From contig CANJXC010000002.1 of assembly GCA_947478845.1 (NCBI GenBank), forward strand, positions 248,001-312,000: a stretch of DNA of 64,000 nt, given 5' to 3'. The notes beneath the pieces were generated by a model. That model was not told the DNA's origin. It ran no database searches and worked only from the letters and a program-made list of their open reading frames with translations. Below, in pieces: positions 26,148 through 33,924 of the stretch (the first letter of the stretch is position 1; every line of letters begins with the position of its first letter). Source of the stretch: Spirochaetales bacterium (lineage in GTDB: Bacteria; Spirochaetota; Spirochaetia; JABEVK01). The position numbers and the translations under genes were made by a program.

Positions 26148-27233
26148 ATGAAACTTCGCCTACTGACTCTGGGCCTAACCTTGGCTGCTGGGCTGTTTGC
26201 CTTGGCGTCCTGCGAATCCAAGCCCGTGGCCACCGCTGCCACCAACCCACGTGTGGCCTTCGTCTATATTGGCCCACCAGGCGACGGCGGGTACACCTAT
26301 CAGCACGACCAGGGACGAAAATATCTGGAAGACACGATGGGCCTGAAGGCCGATACTGTGGAAAACGTGCCCGAAGGCGCCGATGCCGAACGGGTGATCA
26401 CTGATCTAGCGTCCAACCACGAGGTGGTCATCACCACGAGCTTCGGATACATGGATCCCACCCTCAACGTCGCCAAAAAGTTTCCTAAAGTCGTATTCCT
26501 CCATTGCTCGGGCTACAAGACGGCGGAAAACATGGGCACCTACTTCGGCAAGAACTTCCAAGCCAGTTACCTTGCGGGTATCGCCGCTGGCAAAATGACC
26601 AAGAAGAACCTTCTCGGTTATGTGGGTGCGTTCCCAATCCCTGAGGTGATCTACAACATTAACGCCTTCACTTTGGGAGCCCAAAGCGTCAACCCGAAAG
26701 TCTCGGTGAGCGTGGTTTGGACCAACACCTGGTTTGACCCTGCCCAGGAGCGCCAGGCTGCTATCAGCGTCCTCGACAAAGGTGCCGACGTGCTATTGGC
26801 TTACCAAGATTCTCCGGCAACCTTGCAGGTGGCCGCCGAACGGGGAGCCATGGCTGGGGGAAACGACAGCGATATGACGAAGTATGCCCCCAAAGCCTAC
26901 CTCACCAATGCCGTTTGGAACTGGGGCCCCTTCTACGTGAAGGCTGTAACGGCCGTCAAGAATGGTAGCTGGAAGACAGAGCAGTATTTGGGCGACATGG
27001 CCGATGGTACCGTGAGTCTGGCCCCGCTAGGCGAAAGTATTCCGGCGGATGTGAAAGCTTTGGTTGCTTCCGCGCAGGACAAAATCATCAAGGGAGAGCT
27101 CGATGTGTTCGCTGGTCCTCTCAAGGACCAGTCGGGTGCCGAGAAGGTTGCCTCCGGTGCCTCACTGGCCATCGGAGACGTGTTGGGCATGAACTGGTTT
27201 GTGGCCGGCGTCGTGGGTAAGATTCCCCAATAA
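26148..27233 (+). CDS. Basic membrane protein (Bmp) nucleoside-binding lipoprotein
   Basis: Substrate-binding lipoprotein, 361 residues from the ATG at 26148 behind GAGGAGG. Signal peptide with lipobox LASC (Cys at about residue 22). The mature protein follows the Bmp/PnrA family: AFVYIGPPGDGGYTYQHDQG near the start, VITTSFGYMDPT, VVFLHCSG, NLLGYVGAFPIPEV, and QDSPATLQVAAERG. PnrA of Treponema binds purine nucleosides, so a nucleoside ligand is likely. It is divergent from its transporter operon and ends at a strong terminator. Confidence 0.92.
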   Translation: MKLRLLTLGLTLAAGLFALASCESKPVATAATNPRVAFVYIGPPGDGGYTYQHDQGRKYLEDTMGLKADTVENVPEGADAERVITDLASNHEVVITTSFGYMDPTLNVAKKFPKVVFLHCSGYKTAENMGTYFGKNFQASYLAGIAAGKMTKKNLLGYVGAFPIPEVIYNINAFTLGAQSVNPKVSVSVVWTNTWFDPAQERQAAISVLDKGADVLLAYQDSPATLQVAAERGAMAGGNDSDMTKYAPKAYLTNAVWNWGPFYVKAVTAVKNGSWKTEQYLGDMADGTVSLAPLGESIPADVKALVASAQDKIIKGELDVFAGPLKDQSGAEKVASGASLAIGDVLGMNWFVAGVVGKIPQ

Positions 27234-27250
27234 AGACTCTGCAGCGCGTC

Positions 27251-27290
27251 GCCGCCGGCTCCCCGTTGAGGGGCCGGCGGCTTTTTTTTA
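27251..27290 (+). terminator. Rho-independent terminator after the Bmp gene
   Basis: GCCGCCGGC and CCCC pair with GGGG and CCGGCGGC around a GTTGA loop, followed by an eight-T run. On the minus strand the stem has no T tract, so it acts only on the plus-strand transcript. The stop codon of the SDR gene lies inside the T tract. Confidence 0.92.
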
Positions 27291-28016
27291 TTTGAGCTTG
27301 AGCAGTTTGCGCAACTGATCTCGCGATTCAATCACATGCATGGGGTCTTGGAGTCCGGGAACCGTGCCGTCGTAGAGCGACTTCACATACTTGGCGAGCT
27401 CTCCCGGAGTCAACCAGTCGGAAGCAATTTGTTCGCCTCGGGCTCGGGTTGCGATGGGGGTCTTGGAAGTCACCGAATACACTTTGACATTAGTGCCCGA
27501 GCATTCGAGGGCCTCCACCCGCGCCATCATCTTCTGCGCCGCTGCCATGATCGACATCAGGCCCGTTTCAGGGTGGGCAAAATCGGCCTCAGGGCCGGTT
27601 AAAGTGATGTAGGTGCCACTGTTCTGGGCATGGAGCTGGCTTAGGAAACTTTGCTGCAAATGAAAATGGGTGGCCAAGTTTTCGCTCAGGAGCTTGTTCC
27701 AGGCGACCAGATCAATCTTGTGAAGACTGTATCCGTAGTAGGAGCTTCCTACCGAAACCACCACCAGATCCAAGGCCTTATGAACTGAGATCACGTGATG
27801 GCGCAGAGCCTCTAACTCCGCAGGTACCGAAAGGTCTGCTTTGAAAACGTGGAGGCGGTCTTCGGCAACGGCAGCCAAACGGGACGCCAACCGGTCACCG
27901 GCTTCCGCTTCTCGCGTGGGAACCCACACGTTCCAACCGCCTTCCAACAGAACCCTGACAATTCCCTCTCCCAAGCCACCGGTCCCTCCGGCAATCAACG
28001 CAGTTTTTGCTGCCAT
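27288..28016 (-). CDS. SDR-fold protein lacking the catalytic Tyr
   Basis: A 242-residue Rossmann-fold protein; the ATG at 28016 is preceded by GGAGGAG. Nucleotide motif ALIAGGTGGLGEG matches TGxxxGxG of classical short-chain dehydrogenases. The usual S-YxxxK triad does not: the Ser strand reads TYITLTGPEA, and the region expected to hold Tyr reads MSIMAAAQKMMARV, with Lys present but Ala at the Tyr position. It could bind NAD(P) without classical SDR catalysis. It follows the OhrR-type regulator by 27 bp and is probably under its control. Confidence 0.78.
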   Translation of the reverse strand: MAAKTALIAGGTGGLGEGIVRVLLEGGWNVWVPTREAEAGDRLASRLAAVAEDRLHVFKADLSVPAELEALRHHVISVHKALDLVVVSVGSSYYGYSLHKIDLVAWNKLLSENLATHFHLQQSFLSQLHAQNSGTYITLTGPEADFAHPETGLMSIMAAAQKMMARVEALECSGTNVKVYSVTSKTPIATRARGEQIASDWLTPGELAKYVKSLYDGTVPGLQDPMHVIESRDQLRKLLKLK

Positions 28017-28043
28017 TAAGCTCCTCCTCACCTGATTGTTAGA

Positions 28044-28511
28044 CTAAGTCATGTTGTTGTTGCATTCCAGCATCTTCCGCAAGATTCTGTCCACCATAGA
28101 TTTAGTTTGCATAGCTTCGCTAAGCTCGAGACGGGAATCGTGAACAAAACTCTCGGGGATTCGAATGGCTTGGCGTCTGAGAGATTCACCTTTCAAAGCC
28201 AAATGAATCTCTGTTGTCCTTTCGTCGAGCTTTCCCCGGCGACGCTCGATAAACCCCGCGCTCTCCATGCGTTTGAGCAGCGGAGTGAGGGTCCCCGAGT
28301 CTAGGTACAGCAATGAACCTATCTCGTTGACCGCCAAGCCGTCTTGTTCCCACAGAATGAGGAGGACCAGATATTGAGGATAGGTAAGGCCGAACTCGTC
28401 CAGAATGGGCCTGTAAGCCCTGGTGATGGCTCGAGAAGCTGCATAAATCGAAAAGCAGAGCTGATTGTCGAGTTTCAGCAGTTCTGGCACCGGGACGCTC
28501 TCGGTTATCAT
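28044..28511 (-). CDS. ohrR: OhrR-type MarR-family peroxide-sensing repressor
   Basis: A 155-residue winged-helix regulator. The N-terminus LDNQLCFSIYAASRAI has the Cys (residue 19) that senses organic hydroperoxides in OhrR, with Tyr residues downstream (FGLTYPQY). The HTH and wing are LLYLDSGTLTPLLKRMESAG and RRRGKLDERTTE. No ohr gene is nearby; the SDR just downstream is the likely regulated gene. The ATG lies six bases after a TATCCT hexamer, so the mRNA may be leaderless. Confidence 0.85.
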   Translation of the reverse strand: MITESVPVPELLKLDNQLCFSIYAASRAITRAYRPILDEFGLTYPQYLVLLILWEQDGLAVNEIGSLLYLDSGTLTPLLKRMESAGFIERRRGKLDERTTEIHLALKGESLRRQAIRIPESFVHDSRLELSEAMQTKSMVDRILRKMLECNNNMT

Positions 28512-28517
28512 CCTCTT

Positions 28518-28555
28518 AGGATACGCCCAGTCAATTCACTTGTCCACAATTTGTG
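28518..28555 (-). promoter_or_regulatory. Promoter and palindromic operator of the ohrR-SDR operon
   Basis: On the minus strand, TGGACA (28546-28541), 17-bp spacer and TATCCT (28523-28518), then six bases and the ATG. The 11-bp palindrome CACAA-T-TTGTG (28545-28555) overlaps the -35 edge and resembles MarR/OhrR operators, so autoregulation is likely. The site is inferred from symmetry alone. Confidence 0.5.
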
Positions 28556-28575
28556 AGCGAGGCCTTACTGAGGGT

Positions 28576-30372
28576 CTACAGAGGGAGGCAGGCCTCTTCG
28601 AGCCACGATCTGGTGCTGGGATCTACCAAAGGCCCAAGTTTTTCGAGCACCTGGGCATGGTAGGCATCCACCCAAGCCCGCTCGTCCGACTCGAGTCGGG
28701 ATACATCGATCAGTGGCCGTTCAAAGGGGCACAGGCTCACGGTTTCCCAACCGAGGAAAGTGCCGAACTCTGACTTCCCAAAGGGCGTCACAATGACGAG
28801 GTTTTCGAGACGGATACCATAATGGCCCACCCGGTAGAGTCCTGGTTCGTTCGACAAGAGCATGCCGGGTTCGAGTACCACATTGATCGGTTCAGCATTG
28901 AGGCGTGGCGGCCCTTCATGCACCGAGAGGTATTGCCCCACGCCGTGACCTGTTCCATGCCCATAGTTCCTCAGCGATTTCCACAGAACTCGACGAGCCA
29001 TCGCGTCAATGCTGTAGCCCCTTGTGCCGGCAGGAAAAGGCGTAAGAGCCATTTGCACATGCGCCTTGAGGACCAGGGTGTAATCTTCCACTTCCTCGGG
29101 CATTGCGGGGCCAACCAGCAACGTCCGGGTCAGGTCTGTAGTGCCCTCGGTGTATTGCGCCCCCGTGTCGATCAAGAACAGCCCTTGGGCGCTCACTGGC
29201 TTCTCTTGGCCCGATGTCAGGTGAAAATGGATGATGGCCCCATTCTCACGGAAGCCGGGAATCGGGGTGAAACTCTCACCACGGAACCCCGCCTGAGCCT
29301 TGCGGAACTCCAAAAGTTTATTGCTGACGGTGGCCTCGGTTTCCCGGCTACGCCCCAAGCTCACGGTTTGGTGGAACCAAGCAAGAAACTGAACCAGAGC
29401 CACCCCGTCCTTTAAGTGCGCTTGGCGGATGAGTTTAAGTTCCCCGGGGCTCTTGAGGGCCTTGGGGCGGGCCACAAGGGAGGCGGCATGGATCAGGTTG
29501 CCTGCAGGGAGCTTCTCTGTCAGCAGGTGGTGCAAGGCCTCGTTGGTTCGCTCTGGAGTTACAAGAGTTTTGGGAGCCGCCTCTGCCACAGGGGGATGAT
29601 CGTACAGATCCTGGTAGGCCTTGAGGGTCACCCCGTCTTCGGCGAGGGCCAGAGCCACTCCCTCGTGCAACCGTGAAGCATCCGTGAAAAGGATGCAACG
29701 GTCGGCTTCGACCCACAGCCAGGCCAAAAACACCGGGTTGTAGGCGATGTCGTTACCTCGCAGGTTGAGGAGCCACGCTATCTCGTCGAGGGCTGTTACT
29801 AGGTAGGCACCGGCGCCGCGGCTCACCAAACTCTGTCGAAGCGCCGCAAGCTTGGTGGCCCGTGGCACCAGACCGGTAACAAACCGCTCGTAATTGAGCA
29901 CCGGCTCGGCCGGCAGCCCGGGTCGGTCGGTCCAGAAGGCGTCGAGGGCATCGTTGGTTGCCTTGAAACTGATGCCCGCGGGCGCGAGTTCTGACCGCCA
30001 GGTTTCCAGCCGCGTGTGCATGAGGGTCTGGGCGTCCGCACCCACCACCGAGCCCCGGTGCAACTGGCCCTTGAGCCATTCCATCGGAGTAGGAGTCTCC
30101 GGTTGCGCCTCTTTCATGAGCACCAGACCCGAGCCCATAAGCTCAGCTTCTGCCTGCAAGAAATACCTCCCATCGGTCCATAGGGCCGCTGCCTCGGCGG
30201 TGACGACCACCAGACCCCAGGAGCCCGTAAAACCACTGATGTAGGCGCGTGTTTCCCACCGCGCGGGGGTGTATTCACTGTCGTGCGGATCGGTACTTGT
30301 TACCACCCACGCAGCCAGACCGCGGGAATGCATTTCGCGTCGCAAGGCAGTCAGTCGTTCGGGAATGGTCAT
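28576..30372 (-). CDS. Xaa-Pro aminopeptidase, long three-domain form
   Basis: A 598-residue M24B metallopeptidase removing an N-terminal residue before proline. Two creatinase-type N-terminal domains (about 1-300) precede the pita-bread catalytic domain. Metal ligands are visible: the two Asp of LIDTGAQYTEGTTDLTRTL, the His in GHGTGHGVGQYLSVHEGP, and the Glu pair in LLSNEPGLYR and GIRLENLVIV. This three-domain layout is found in eukaryotic APP1 and some bacteria and is longer than E. coli PepP. Cytoplasmic, no signal peptide. It is last in a methyltransferase-nudC-pepP unit, 20 bp after nudC. Confidence 0.92.
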   Translation of the reverse strand: MTIPERLTALRREMHSRGLAAWVVTSTDPHDSEYTPARWETRAYISGFTGSWGLVVVTAEAAALWTDGRYFLQAEAELMGSGLVLMKEAQPETPTPMEWLKGQLHRGSVVGADAQTLMHTRLETWRSELAPAGISFKATNDALDAFWTDRPGLPAEPVLNYERFVTGLVPRATKLAALRQSLVSRGAGAYLVTALDEIAWLLNLRGNDIAYNPVFLAWLWVEADRCILFTDASRLHEGVALALAEDGVTLKAYQDLYDHPPVAEAAPKTLVTPERTNEALHHLLTEKLPAGNLIHAASLVARPKALKSPGELKLIRQAHLKDGVALVQFLAWFHQTVSLGRSRETEATVSNKLLEFRKAQAGFRGESFTPIPGFRENGAIIHFHLTSGQEKPVSAQGLFLIDTGAQYTEGTTDLTRTLLVGPAMPEEVEDYTLVLKAHVQMALTPFPAGTRGYSIDAMARRVLWKSLRNYGHGTGHGVGQYLSVHEGPPRLNAEPINVVLEPGMLLSNEPGLYRVGHYGIRLENLVIVTPFGKSEFGTFLGWETVSLCPFERPLIDVSRLESDERAWVDAYHAQVLEKLGPLVDPSTRSWLEEACLPL

Positions 30373-30392
30373 AGTCTCTCCTCTGCCCTCAC

Positions 30393-31193
30393 CTAGAGGG
30401 AGTCATCGTGATAAAAACGTCGGATCAGCCGCCTGGCTAGGCTCAGCGCGGGCGGCATTGCCGGAAGGGCGTCGCGGCGAAACCACCGGGCTTCGAGAAT
30501 CTCTTGGCCGTCGGGAAGGGGCTCTCCGTTCTTCCAAGGTGCGAAAAACCCAGCCATCAACTGGCTGGGAAAAGGCCACGGTTGGCTTTCCACATAAACG
30601 GGAGCTCCCACCAAGACACTCACTTCCTCCTGCACCTCACGCACCACCGTTGCTTCGAGGGTTTCTCCGGCTTCCACGTATCCGGCTAAGCAGCTAAACA
30701 CAGCAGAGGGAGACCGAGCGTGGCGGGCCAAAAGAATCTCGTCGCCACGATGCACCAGCATGATGACACAAGGGCTGATGCGGGGGTAGATTTCCGCTCC
30801 ACAGCCGGGGCAGGTCAGGGCGAACTCCGTGAAACGGCGTTCGGTCGGTCGGCCGCAGGTGCCGCAAAACTGGTGAATTTCCAGCCAATGGGCATATTCG
30901 ACGGCGCGTGCCAAAGCGCCTGAGTCCAACGCGTCTGCTTGGGCTAACACCGACCGCAAGGGCTGCACTTCACTACCCTCAGGACGTTCGGACACCACCA
31001 GAACCCATCTCGCGCGCTTGTCAGCGCTTTCGCCAAGAAAAAACTCACGCACCAGAGCCACCGGTGGAAGAACTTTCCGTGGCCACCAAAGCTGGCCGAG
31101 CGAAGTGCACACGGAAGGTTGCGGCAGTGTGGCGAGCAGCACCAGACAAAAATCGTCGGAATCGGGCACAGCAACCCGGCTGAAATAGCGCAT
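30393..31193 (-). CDS. nudC: NADH pyrophosphatase / NAD-capped RNA hydrolase
   Basis: 266 residues from the ATG at 31193, chosen because it is the first start after the neighbouring gene. Zinc ribbon CGTC...CPGC (about 122-145) followed by a Nudix box (G-x5-E-x7-REVQEEVSV) in which all key Glu residues are present. The SQPWPFPSQLMAGF motif just after it is the NudC-specific sequence that gives NADH/NAD-cap selectivity. It sits 11 bp downstream of the methyltransferase gene. Confidence 0.93.
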   Translation of the reverse strand: MRYFSRVAVPDSDDFCLVLLATLPQPSVCTSLGQLWWPRKVLPPVALVREFFLGESADKRARWVLVVSERPEGSEVQPLRSVLAQADALDSGALARAVEYAHWLEIHQFCGTCGRPTERRFTEFALTCPGCGAEIYPRISPCVIMLVHRGDEILLARHARSPSAVFSCLAGYVEAGETLEATVVREVQEEVSVLVGAPVYVESQPWPFPSQLMAGFFAPWKNGEPLPDGQEILEARWFRRDALPAMPPALSLARRLIRRFYHDDSL

Positions 31194-31204
31194 GCCTAAA
31201 TCTA

Positions 31205-31849
31205 CTACCGCTTGATCCACAGCTCCAAGTCCCCCGAGCCAATGGAACGTGTCTCCTGGCGGTGCCAACCTACCGGGAGAGGAATCCCAATGCCGTGATA
31301 GCTCACGACGCGGGTTCCGGCTTTCGCTTCCTCGAGCTTGCGACGCACCACCCGGGTCAAGTCAAAGTAGTGCCCACTTCCGAGTTCGATCTCATGGTCG
31401 ATGATCTGCCTTTCGCGAGGCGTGTCCTCTAAAAGGTTCTCGTAAAAGGGGTTGTAGAAGTAGAAGCCATCGAAAAGACCCCAGTCTAGTGCCTGCATGT
31501 CGCCACAGAAGAACTCGACCCGGTTCATGGCCTCGGTGTGGCCAGAAAGCAAACCCTTGGCCCGTCGGGCCTCTTCGTCCAGTCGTGGCCGCAGCTCAAT
31601 ACCCGTAAAAACGCCCTCGCTGGCAAGAGCTGCGATCAGGCAGAACTTCCCACAGCCCGAGCCAACATCGAGCACTCTGAACCCCGGTTCGGTAACCAGC
31701 ATGCGGGCGGCCTCAAGAGCCACAGGTACCGGTGTCCAATGGGTTCGGCTCAGGTCGTAAAGGTCGTGCGGGTAGAGGGCATCGAAGGTCGATTCCAATA
31801 CCGATACTCGCTGGCTCAACCTGCTGACAATGCGCTCCAACCTGACCAT
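31205..31849 (-). CDS. Class I SAM-dependent methyltransferase, substrate unknown
   Basis: 214 residues from the ATG at 31849; the longer upstream frame overlaps the divergent promoter and was rejected. A helical N-terminus (VRLERIVSRLSQRVSVLEST) may dimerise. The SAM motif is VLDVGSGCGKFCLIAA near residue 78, with acidic GIELRP about 22 residues on. The segment FYFYNPFYEN occupies the motif IV position (NPF in place of NPP(Y/F)). No family specificity could be recognised. CAAGAT sits six bases before the ATG, a weak -10. First of three genes with nudC and pepP. Confidence 0.82.
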   Translation of the reverse strand: MVRLERIVSRLSQRVSVLESTFDALYPHDLYDLSRTHWTPVPVALEAARMLVTEPGFRVLDVGSGCGKFCLIAALASEGVFTGIELRPRLDEEARRAKGLLSGHTEAMNRVEFFCGDMQALDWGLFDGFYFYNPFYENLLEDTPRERQIIDHEIELGSGHYFDLTRVVRRKLEEAKAGTRVVSYHGIGIPLPVGWHRQETRSIGSGDLELWIKR

Positions 31850-31892
31850 GGCGCTATCTTGACCCCCCCGAGCAGTTTTGTCGACTCGGAAG

Positions 31893-31921
31893 TTGAAAAA
31901 AGTTTCGTGGCGCGATAAATT
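31893..31921 (+). promoter_or_regulatory. Promoter for the outer-membrane/lipoprotein pair
   Basis: TTGAAA (31893-31898), 17-bp spacer, TAAATT (31916-31921). The predicted leader of about 19 nt contains GGGGAGG before the ATG at 31947. Confidence 0.55.
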
Positions 31922-31946
31922 GAGGAAAAGTGTTGGGGAGGAATGT

Positions 31947-32606
31947 ATGAGGAGATTAATCCTACTATTGGCGAGCCTGATTTTGCTCGCTTCAACGGCG
32001 TGGTCGGACGAGTTTGAGCTCGGGATGGGTGTAGCCGTTGCAGCGGAAAAGAACGACGCTGCAGCGGTCAACAGCACCCAAGACAACAACTTGTACGCGT
32101 TGCGCTTGGCCTACAATTGGCTGAACTTTGTGAACTTTTCGCTGGACTCGATTGTGCTTCCACCGGCCAGTGTTCAACAGATGACCGGTAGGTTCACTTT
32201 TGACCCCAAGACCGGAAACCTTTCGGTCGTTCAGGGGATCTACCGGCCGGGCATGGTCAACATGATCGATGTGGGCATCAAGTTTGCCCTCTTCGATTTC
32301 ATCATCTTGGGCGTCCAAGTTGGCGGCAATAGCCTCTACATCTACCACATGGATAAACCAGAAGACAAACCCCTGTTCGCTGGAATCAACACGGATCTCG
32401 GGGCCAATATCAAGGCTACGGTGGGTATGAAGTTCAACCACAACTTGGGCTTGGAGATTGCTATGTACTCGATACAGCCGTCGCTGGAAACCTCAGGGTA
32501 TGTGCTCGGTGGCTTGATTTCTGAGGATACCAAGATCCGGCGTATCGCTAGTGGGCAACTCTTAAGAAATGCTGCCTTTGGCGCGGTTTTTGTCTTGTAC
32601 CTGTAA
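31947..32606 (+). CDS. Putative outer-membrane or secreted protein of unknown function
   Basis: 219 residues from the ATG at 31947 behind GGGGAGG. A clear signal peptide (LILLLASLILLASTAWSDEF) is followed by alternating hydrophobic and polar stretches, such as LYALRLAYNWLNFV, NMIDVGIKFALFDFIILGVQ and AFGAVFVLYL, with an aromatic residue near the C-terminus, as in small beta-barrels. No family was recognised. The lipoprotein gene follows within 11 bp, so the pair probably works together in the envelope. Confidence 0.75.
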   Translation: MRRLILLLASLILLASTAWSDEFELGMGVAVAAEKNDAAAVNSTQDNNLYALRLAYNWLNFVNFSLDSIVLPPASVQQMTGRFTFDPKTGNLSVVQGIYRPGMVNMIDVGIKFALFDFIILGVQVGGNSLYIYHMDKPEDKPLFAGINTDLGANIKATVGMKFNHNLGLEIAMYSIQPSLETSGYVLGGLISEDTKIRRIASGQLLRNAAFGAVFVLYL

Positions 32607-32616
32607 GGAGATAAAA

Positions 32617-33834
32617 ATGAAAACACCTACCATGAAGTTTCAGTCCCTTGCCGTCCTTTCCGTGCTGATGGCCTTCTTTTTGACCAGTTGCGATGCCGTG
32701 TTGGAGAGTTTTTACCCAGAGTTTGCCAAAGGAGGAAAACTGGCCTCCGGTTCGCTGACGGTGGACTTGAATGTTGATTCCAAACTTTCGGGTAACGTGA
32801 TTGTTGCTCTGGTTCCGCTTTCAATGGTCAACGGACTCAAGGTCCCGGACCCTTACACCATCGTCAAGTCCGAACTGATCCGTCTCGACTCCGGCCATGC
32901 GATTCAAAGCTCTTTCACGCTCGACCCTACCCGCGAATATAAATTGGTTGCCTACATCGCCGACGCACAGGGCTACCCGAACAAAGACTGGGAAGGTTCG
33001 ACGCAGATCTTTGTCAACGGCAAGCCGATCTTTCAGAGCAGCGACGTGACGGGCACCGTGCACGGTTCACTTTCAGGAAACAGCAAGGCTGAACAAGGCT
33101 TGTATTTCCTCTTTGCCAAACCGGGAGACACAAACACTTCGAACAGCGCCTGGATAGGCCAACCACCCGTAGTCGATCTCAATTCAAAGCTCGAGTTTTT
33201 CAGCCTGCAAAGGATGTACCCGTTTGATAACTCCCAGCTGCCGGCCATCACCAGCATCAGCTACAGTCTGAGTTTAATCGGAGGTGCAACGGTTAGCGGC
33301 GACATCACCGGTTACGATCCCCACGGGGTTTTCATCGCGCTCGCCGGCACAAACATCACGTTCACCAATGGAGTCTACGACCTGGTTGTGGGCTATACGA
33401 TTGGGAACACGAGCGCTGAGGTGACCACGACGTTTATCGTCGGGGCTCCAGGCGGCTATCAGCCCTACGCGCCGTTTCAGGTTCAGGTGGAGGTGAGACA
33501 CTGGGACTCCAACTATGCTCGGGGTAACGTTTACTATTACGATCCTTCGTCGCACCAAGTTTACCCGGCCGGTGAGGTTTTTAACCCTGGCAGTGGCCAG
33601 ACAGCCGAGGCGCCTAGCGTTAATCTCACCTACATTCCGGGTGCCTACTTCCTCGTGGATCTGTACGACGGCGGTGGGAATTACCAAAAATCGCTCTTCA
33701 ACCCCTTGAACGGCCCACCGGGCTACTACGACTACACGACGAATGCCCTTCCCTCCGGATCCCCTCCCGTTGAGCTCAACCTGCCAAGTTCCTACAACAG
33801 TGCAACGGTAGTGCACACTTCGCTCACGATGTAG
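32617..33834 (+). CDS. Lipoprotein of unknown function
   Basis: 405 residues from the ATG at 32617 behind AAGGAG. Lipobox LTSC with Cys near residue 25. The mature part is rich in Gly, Ser and Tyr with beta-sheet periodicity. After an opening stretch (ASGSLTVDLNVDSKLSGNV) that looks like a carboxypeptidase-regulatory or PEGA-type fold, I cannot name a family. No catalytic motif is seen. It ends 34 bp before a perfect hairpin terminator and forms a two-gene unit with the preceding envelope protein. Confidence 0.78.
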   Translation: MKTPTMKFQSLAVLSVLMAFFLTSCDAVLESFYPEFAKGGKLASGSLTVDLNVDSKLSGNVIVALVPLSMVNGLKVPDPYTIVKSELIRLDSGHAIQSSFTLDPTREYKLVAYIADAQGYPNKDWEGSTQIFVNGKPIFQSSDVTGTVHGSLSGNSKAEQGLYFLFAKPGDTNTSNSAWIGQPPVVDLNSKLEFFSLQRMYPFDNSQLPAITSISYSLSLIGGATVSGDITGYDPHGVFIALAGTNITFTNGVYDLVVGYTIGNTSAEVTTTFIVGAPGGYQPYAPFQVQVEVRHWDSNYARGNVYYYDPSSHQVYPAGEVFNPGSGQTAEAPSVNLTYIPGAYFLVDLYDGGGNYQKSLFNPLNGPPGYYDYTTNALPSGSPPVELNLPSSYNSATVVHTSLTM

Positions 33835-33867
33835 CCGAAGCAGCTGCTCAAGGCTCTCAGTTCATCA

Positions 33868-33903
33868 GAGGCTAGCCCCCAAGGGCTAGCCTCTTTTCTT
33901 TCC
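33868..33903 (+). terminator. Rho-independent terminator of the envelope gene pair
   Basis: GAGGCTAGCCC and GGGCTAGCCTC form an 11-bp perfect stem with a CCAA loop, followed by TTTTCTTT. It ends just before the promoter hexamer of the next gene. Confidence 0.88.
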
Positions 33904-33911
33904 CCTTATGG

Positions 33912-33917
33912 TATCTT
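33912..33917 (+). promoter_or_regulatory. -10 hexamer for the amidohydrolase gene
   Basis: TATCTT is followed by seven bases (CTTTCTT) and the ATG at 33925. There is no Shine-Dalgarno sequence, and the region upstream is the preceding terminator, so a nearly leaderless transcript is likely. Confidence 0.4.
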
Positions 33918-33924
33918 CTTTCTT

